Origin: Candidatus Bathyarchaeota archaeon
GTDB taxonomy: Archaea > Thermoproteota > Bathyarchaeia > Bathyarchaeales > Bathycorpusculaceae
Reading direction: 5' to 3'
Assembly: GCA_003151735.1 (NCBI GenBank)
Contig: PLYI01000081.1
Location: 23,510 to 87,509, forward strand
Length of the DNA: 64,000 nt
Every line of letters starts with the position of its first letter. The first letter of the stretch is position 1. The notes beneath the pieces were generated by a model. It searched no databases. It was given only the letters and a program-made list of their open reading frames with translations, and was not told the origin of the DNA. The translations under genes were made by a program, and so were the position numbers. This document shows positions 61,303 through 64,000 of this stretch, piece after piece.

Positions 61303-61672
61303 CTTTCTTGGACACAAACGTTAATTATAGATTTCCTAGTTGGCGACGAAGAGATTGTTGCCTTAGTAAAAGAATTGTCTGAGAAACAAGACATCAAAAC
61401 AACAACCATAACGGAGTATGAACTACTTAGACATAGGACACAAATCAAGAGAAATGCCGCTGAACGATTCCTGTCAGGTGTAACTGTTTATCCTTTTGAC
61501 AGATTCCGCCAGAAAAGCAACTCTACTTTATGAAACGCTGAGAATAGATGGAAAAATGATCAATGAAAATAATTTGTTTATCGCAGGAATATCGCTTGCA
61601 AACGATGATGTTTTGCTGACCCGTGACCAAAAATTCGGCGCTATAGATGATTTGAACATAAAAATAGTATAA
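61299..61672 (+). pseudogene. vapC: Degraded VapC PIN-domain toxin (second locus)
   Basis: From the GTG at 61299: TFLDTNV (first catalytic Asp), then a shift to IIDFLVGDEEIVALVKELSEKQDIKTTTITEYELLRHR, then another shift near 61500 to DSARKATLLYETLRIDGKMINENNLFIAGISLANDDVLLTRDQKF. All catalytic PIN residues are present but in three frames. With the truncated antitoxin the whole operon is dead unless the bases are misread. Confidence 0.72.
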
Positions 61673-61689
61673 CAACAAGAAGGAAAATG

Positions 61690-61707
61690 TTGGCTGTAAC
61701 CCGCCTT
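61690..61707 (+). repeat. 18-bp direct repeat, copy B
   Basis: TTGGCTGTAACCCGCCTT, 18 bases after the dead vapC stop. With copy A it brackets the vapBC remnant in direct orientation, 730 bases apart. Confidence 0.7.
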
Positions 61708-61845
61708 AGGGCTCAGTAACTTCTCATTTGTCGCCGTCTAGTTATAAGCTTTCTCTGATTCTGGTTGTCGTCAATTCAATCACTGTCTGCCTAACAACAA
61801 GCCTTAACTAAAGGATCCACCTTATAATAACTAAAGGTTTTTTAA

Positions 61846-62253
61846 ATGATTATTGCTGGTTTTGATGTGTCTTTTCCAGGCATACTTTATACTATAATAG
61901 GGTTAATTATTCTTTGGATAATTGTTTCTATCCCTGTTTGGATTGCCGGAAAGGCTGTAACTGGAGGAAAAGCGAGTTTTGGGGATGCTTTACTTGCAAC
62001 GCTTGCTGGACCAATAGTCTACTTCATTGTGTCTTTTTTGGTAGGCTATTTCCTTGGAGCATCGGCTTTAATTTTCGGATACATTTTAGCGCTTATCGCT
62101 TGGATTTGGGTTTTCAAAGCAAGTTTCCAAACAGGCTGGTTTAGAGCAATTCTAATAGCAATTCTAGCATGGGTCATCTTTATCGTCTTAAGCATAATAA
62201 TTGGTGCTCTGTTCGGATTAGCATATCCTGCGCCGTTTTTCCCAAAAATATAG
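61846..62253 (+). CDS. Four-helix membrane protein, unknown function
   Basis: A 135-residue protein made almost wholly of four hydrophobic segments (about 10-33, 48-68, 72-92, 100-125). A GGKASFGDALLATLAGP loop between the first two is the only polar part. It precedes a PH-domain protein by 16 bases on the same strand and is likely cotranscribed. Confidence 0.7.
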   Translation: MIIAGFDVSFPGILYTIIGLIILWIIVSIPVWIAGKAVTGGKASFGDALLATLAGPIVYFIVSFLVGYFLGASALIFGYILALIAWIWVFKASFQTGWFRAILIAILAWVIFIVLSIIIGALFGLAYPAPFFPKI

Positions 62254-62269
62254 TAAAGGTGATTATATA

Positions 62270-62707
62270 ATGTCTACTCCCGACGATATAAAAAACATAA
62301 TTGGCTCGAACGAAAAAGTTGAGCTATACATTAAAGAAAAAATTTTCCACCCCCAAATCAACATTGACTCCGTAATAATTACCAATGAACGAGTAATTCT
62401 GCGGCACCCTCATTCGCTTGGTCTGAAAAAGGATTACACCGATTACAGTTACAGAGACATCACAAATGTAGTGTTAGACAAAGGGGTACTGCGGTCAACC
62501 ATCAAACTAACGATTAAACGCGACGAAAAAATTTTAGAGTTGGGGCAATTACCAAATTCACTTGCAGAACAAGCATACGGAATCATCAGAGAGAACATTG
62601 GCAAATTCCAATCACCTTTCTCAACGGGGTATGCTAACTCGGCCCAACTTCAGCAGCAAGGAACGCCAACACCAGAAGGACAAAAGCCCGCAGAGGAAAA
62701 AAAATAA
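62270..62707 (+). CDS. Bacterial-type PH-domain protein
   Basis: A 145-residue protein. Residues about 8-110 are a bPH-like domain: NEKVELYIKEKIFHPQINIDSVIITNERVILRHPH, YRDITNVVLDKGVLRSTIKLTIKRDEKILELGQLPN and a C-terminal helix. A Pro/Gln tail follows. bPH domains mediate protein or membrane contacts; the four-helix membrane protein upstream is a natural partner. Confidence 0.75.
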   Translation: MSTPDDIKNIIGSNEKVELYIKEKIFHPQINIDSVIITNERVILRHPHSLGLKKDYTDYSYRDITNVVLDKGVLRSTIKLTIKRDEKILELGQLPNSLAEQAYGIIRENIGKFQSPFSTGYANSAQLQQQGTPTPEGQKPAEEKK

Positions 62708-62787
62708 CGCAAAACGGTCAAGTCCTAAACTGGTTGGACTTACCAAAAAGTTATAATTCCCCCCCAAATTTGCTAACGTGAAATCTC

Positions 62788-63006
62788 GTGGATAGATTGC
62801 AGGCTATGGCCATGTTAAAAGAGTTAGTGACTAATAATTTAGTTGAACCTTCTTATGTTTCAATGTCTCAAGTTAAGCCTAACGATTTTCAGATTCAAAT
62901 AAAATGCGATTACAACAAAGAAGAGATAGAGAAACACGCAAAAAAATTGGGCCTAACTATTACAGAGGATAAAGAAAGAAAATATTTGCTCATTTTCAAA
63001 CCATAG
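62788..63006 (+). CDS. Small protein of a two-member family in this window (copy 2)
   Basis: A 72-residue protein from a GTG start, paralogous to the one at 36780-37010: both open with (D/E)R..A...LKE(L/M)V, have a central QI......YN...I, and end in LT..ED...(Y/F)L(L/I)(I/V). Unknown function. It lies between the PH-domain gene and the convergent terminase remnant. Confidence 0.65.
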   Translation: MDRLQAMAMLKELVTNNLVEPSYVSMSQVKPNDFQIQIKCDYNKEEIEKHAKKLGLTITEDKERKYLLIFKP

Positions 63007-63014
63007 GCTACCAG

Positions 63015-64000
63015 CTATTGTAGGATAGGCATCCAAACAGGTTTACCTTCTACAGTTTCCCGTTCAGAAGGTTGTGGATAGGGCAAGCCTGAGGCAGTAA
63101 ACACAGCTTTTTCGTCTTCTCCAGCGATTATGGCGCCATCTTTGCGTAAGTCATAGCGCTCCACGTTTAGCTCAGTGCATATGTCCAGCGGCAGGGTCGC
63201 TCCCAATTCAGCAGTGGATAGAAGAACTTGTGGTTTGACATGCGCTGCTTAAGCAGACTGGCCATCTCGCTTTTTCTGGGCACGCTAAAGTTTACTCCTT
63301 CAGTGTTGTCGATTCCAGCGGTTGTCATGTCAGCAATGATGCTGGGAATTTCCCGAGTGAAGTCTACCCGCATTTTCTGAAATCCACCCCAACGATCCTG
63401 CAAAACCTTCAAATAACCCAAAACTTGAGCATACAATGTCGGCTGCTGAAAAATTTTAAGGTGACGCAAAAAGAGAAGATCGTTTTGCCGCTCAACCACT
63501 GAGAGCACACAATAATCTCTAGTCTGAGCCAAGTCAAGCCCAGCAAAGAAATCTCCTTCACAACTGCTTTCAGGATTGAACTCTTGCAGGTCCTCCCCGC
63601 AATTCTTCTCAGTGCCAATGCAGCTAACAATTAGGCTTTGAGCCAGCCAAGTGTCTTCATCCTCAGCCCACTCCGCCTCCATCTCTCCCGACGCCACCGC
63701 TGCGGATCATCCCCGAACTGACGCTTAATTTTCTCAATAATCGCCAGCTTCAATGGACCATCGGGCTCCATGGCTTGATGCCAATCAACATGTGAACGGG
63801 CAAAATCTGAATAATCCTTGTGATTGCACATCTTCCAAAACAGAGAATCCGTGTTAAAAGGCGTTGAGGAAGCAAACTTTCCTAATAATCTCTCTATCGA
63901 GTCTTGATAGGATTGTGCAAAAACAGAGTCCTTAGGTGCGAGGGGGGTGCCATTTAGGGAGTTATAGAAGTGGGCTGGTGTATTGGACGTAACCCGCCTT
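63015..64000 (-). pseudogene. Virus terminase large subunit, broken and cut by the window edge
   Basis: From the right edge the minus strand encodes TPLAPKDSVFAQSYQDSIERL, FNTDSLFWKMCNHKDYSDFA, DWHQAMEPDGPLKLAIIEKI and DDPQRWRRE. A shift near 63690 goes on with MEAEWAEDEDTWLAQSLIVSCIG, FFAGLDLAQTRDYCVLSVVE (RNase H-like nuclease start) and FTREIPSIIADMTTAGID. Another shift near 63200 adds LGATLPLDICTELNVERYDL. The last about 35 residues to the stop at 63015 do not resemble a terminase. The ATPase part would lie beyond the window. Confidence 0.72.
63983..64000 (+). repeat. 18-bp direct repeat, copy C (at window edge)
   Basis: TTGGACGTAACCCGCCTT ends exactly at the last base of the window. It lies within or at the border of the terminase remnant, 2.3 kb after copy B. 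Confidence 0.65.

Noticed and set aside
1..64000. CRISPR array or rRNA genes
   Set aside because: No series of regularly spaced repeats and no rRNA-like sequence was found.

Overview
The window looks like a piece of an archaeal chromosome, most likely from an uncultured Thermoproteota lineage of the Bathyarchaeia type. That class assignment is inference from the gene mix; no 16S rRNA gene is present. Archaeal hallmarks are direct: ESCRT-III-like CdvB, transcription factor S, ribosomal protein S10 of the archaeal/eukaryotic type, diphthine synthase, RibL and CTP-dependent RibK, a CbiB / threonine-phosphate decarboxylase pair, geranylgeranyl reductase, the archaeal AsnRS-like asparagine synthetase, a TFB-like cyclin fold, TATA boxes close to start codons, many TTG starts behind GAGGT/GGTGA ribosome-binding sites, and a C/D box sRNA candidate.

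Layout. 0-3 kb: nrdR (cut by the window edge), nrdD, nrdG, the anaerobic ribonucleotide reductase operon. 3-6 kb: an F420-dependent reductase-like protein, two broken secreted-protein genes and an unusual RpoH/Rpb5 that carries a eukaryote-like N-terminal jaw domain. 6-10 kb: a tungstate (or molybdate) ABC transporter operon with its ModE regulator. 10-20 kb: a zinc alcohol dehydrogenase, a HAD phosphatase, a giant DUF4011-helicase-Vsr protein resembling the Hhe antiviral protein, a DUF1638 protein, and a thiolase/DUF35 pair. 20-28 kb: two damaged convergent secreted-protein genes, cobalamin side-chain genes, dphB, the DUF357-RibL-rhomboid-RibK riboflavin neighbourhood and a YVTN beta-propeller surface protein. 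28-39 kb: methyltransferase, HtpX, MBL hydrolase, the asnA-pckG operon with a divergent Lrp/AsnC regulator, HxlR regulator with divergent geranylgeranyl reductase, zinc-ribbon proteins, flavodoxin, S10 and an AN1-zinc-finger/site-2-protease fusion.

39.7-46.3 kb is an accessory island: a VapB antitoxin with a dead VapC, a decayed virus prohead protease-scaffold gene, several viral-type HTH genes, a TFB-like gene, an HhH-GPD-like protein and tRNA-Gly(GCC). An about 81-bp repeat occurs at 40.44 kb and, inverted, at 49.55 kb. 46.8-58.2 kb is mainly host: a wHTH-ParA pair, a MobA-like transferase, a HisA-like protein, a Pelota/eRF1-like protein, thioredoxin, TFS, a C/D box sRNA candidate and CdvB. 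58.5-64 kb is accessory again: a 16-bp perfect inverted repeat, a membrane TIR protein, a second decayed vapBC, three copies of an 18-bp repeat, a PH-domain protein and a broken terminase large subunit running off the right edge.

At least a dozen reading frames are interrupted by single-base shifts or single stops, many at A-runs or short tandem repeats. Part of this may be assembly or sequencing indels rather than true gene decay. Toxin and viral genes with several independent lesions are the best candidates for real pseudogenes.
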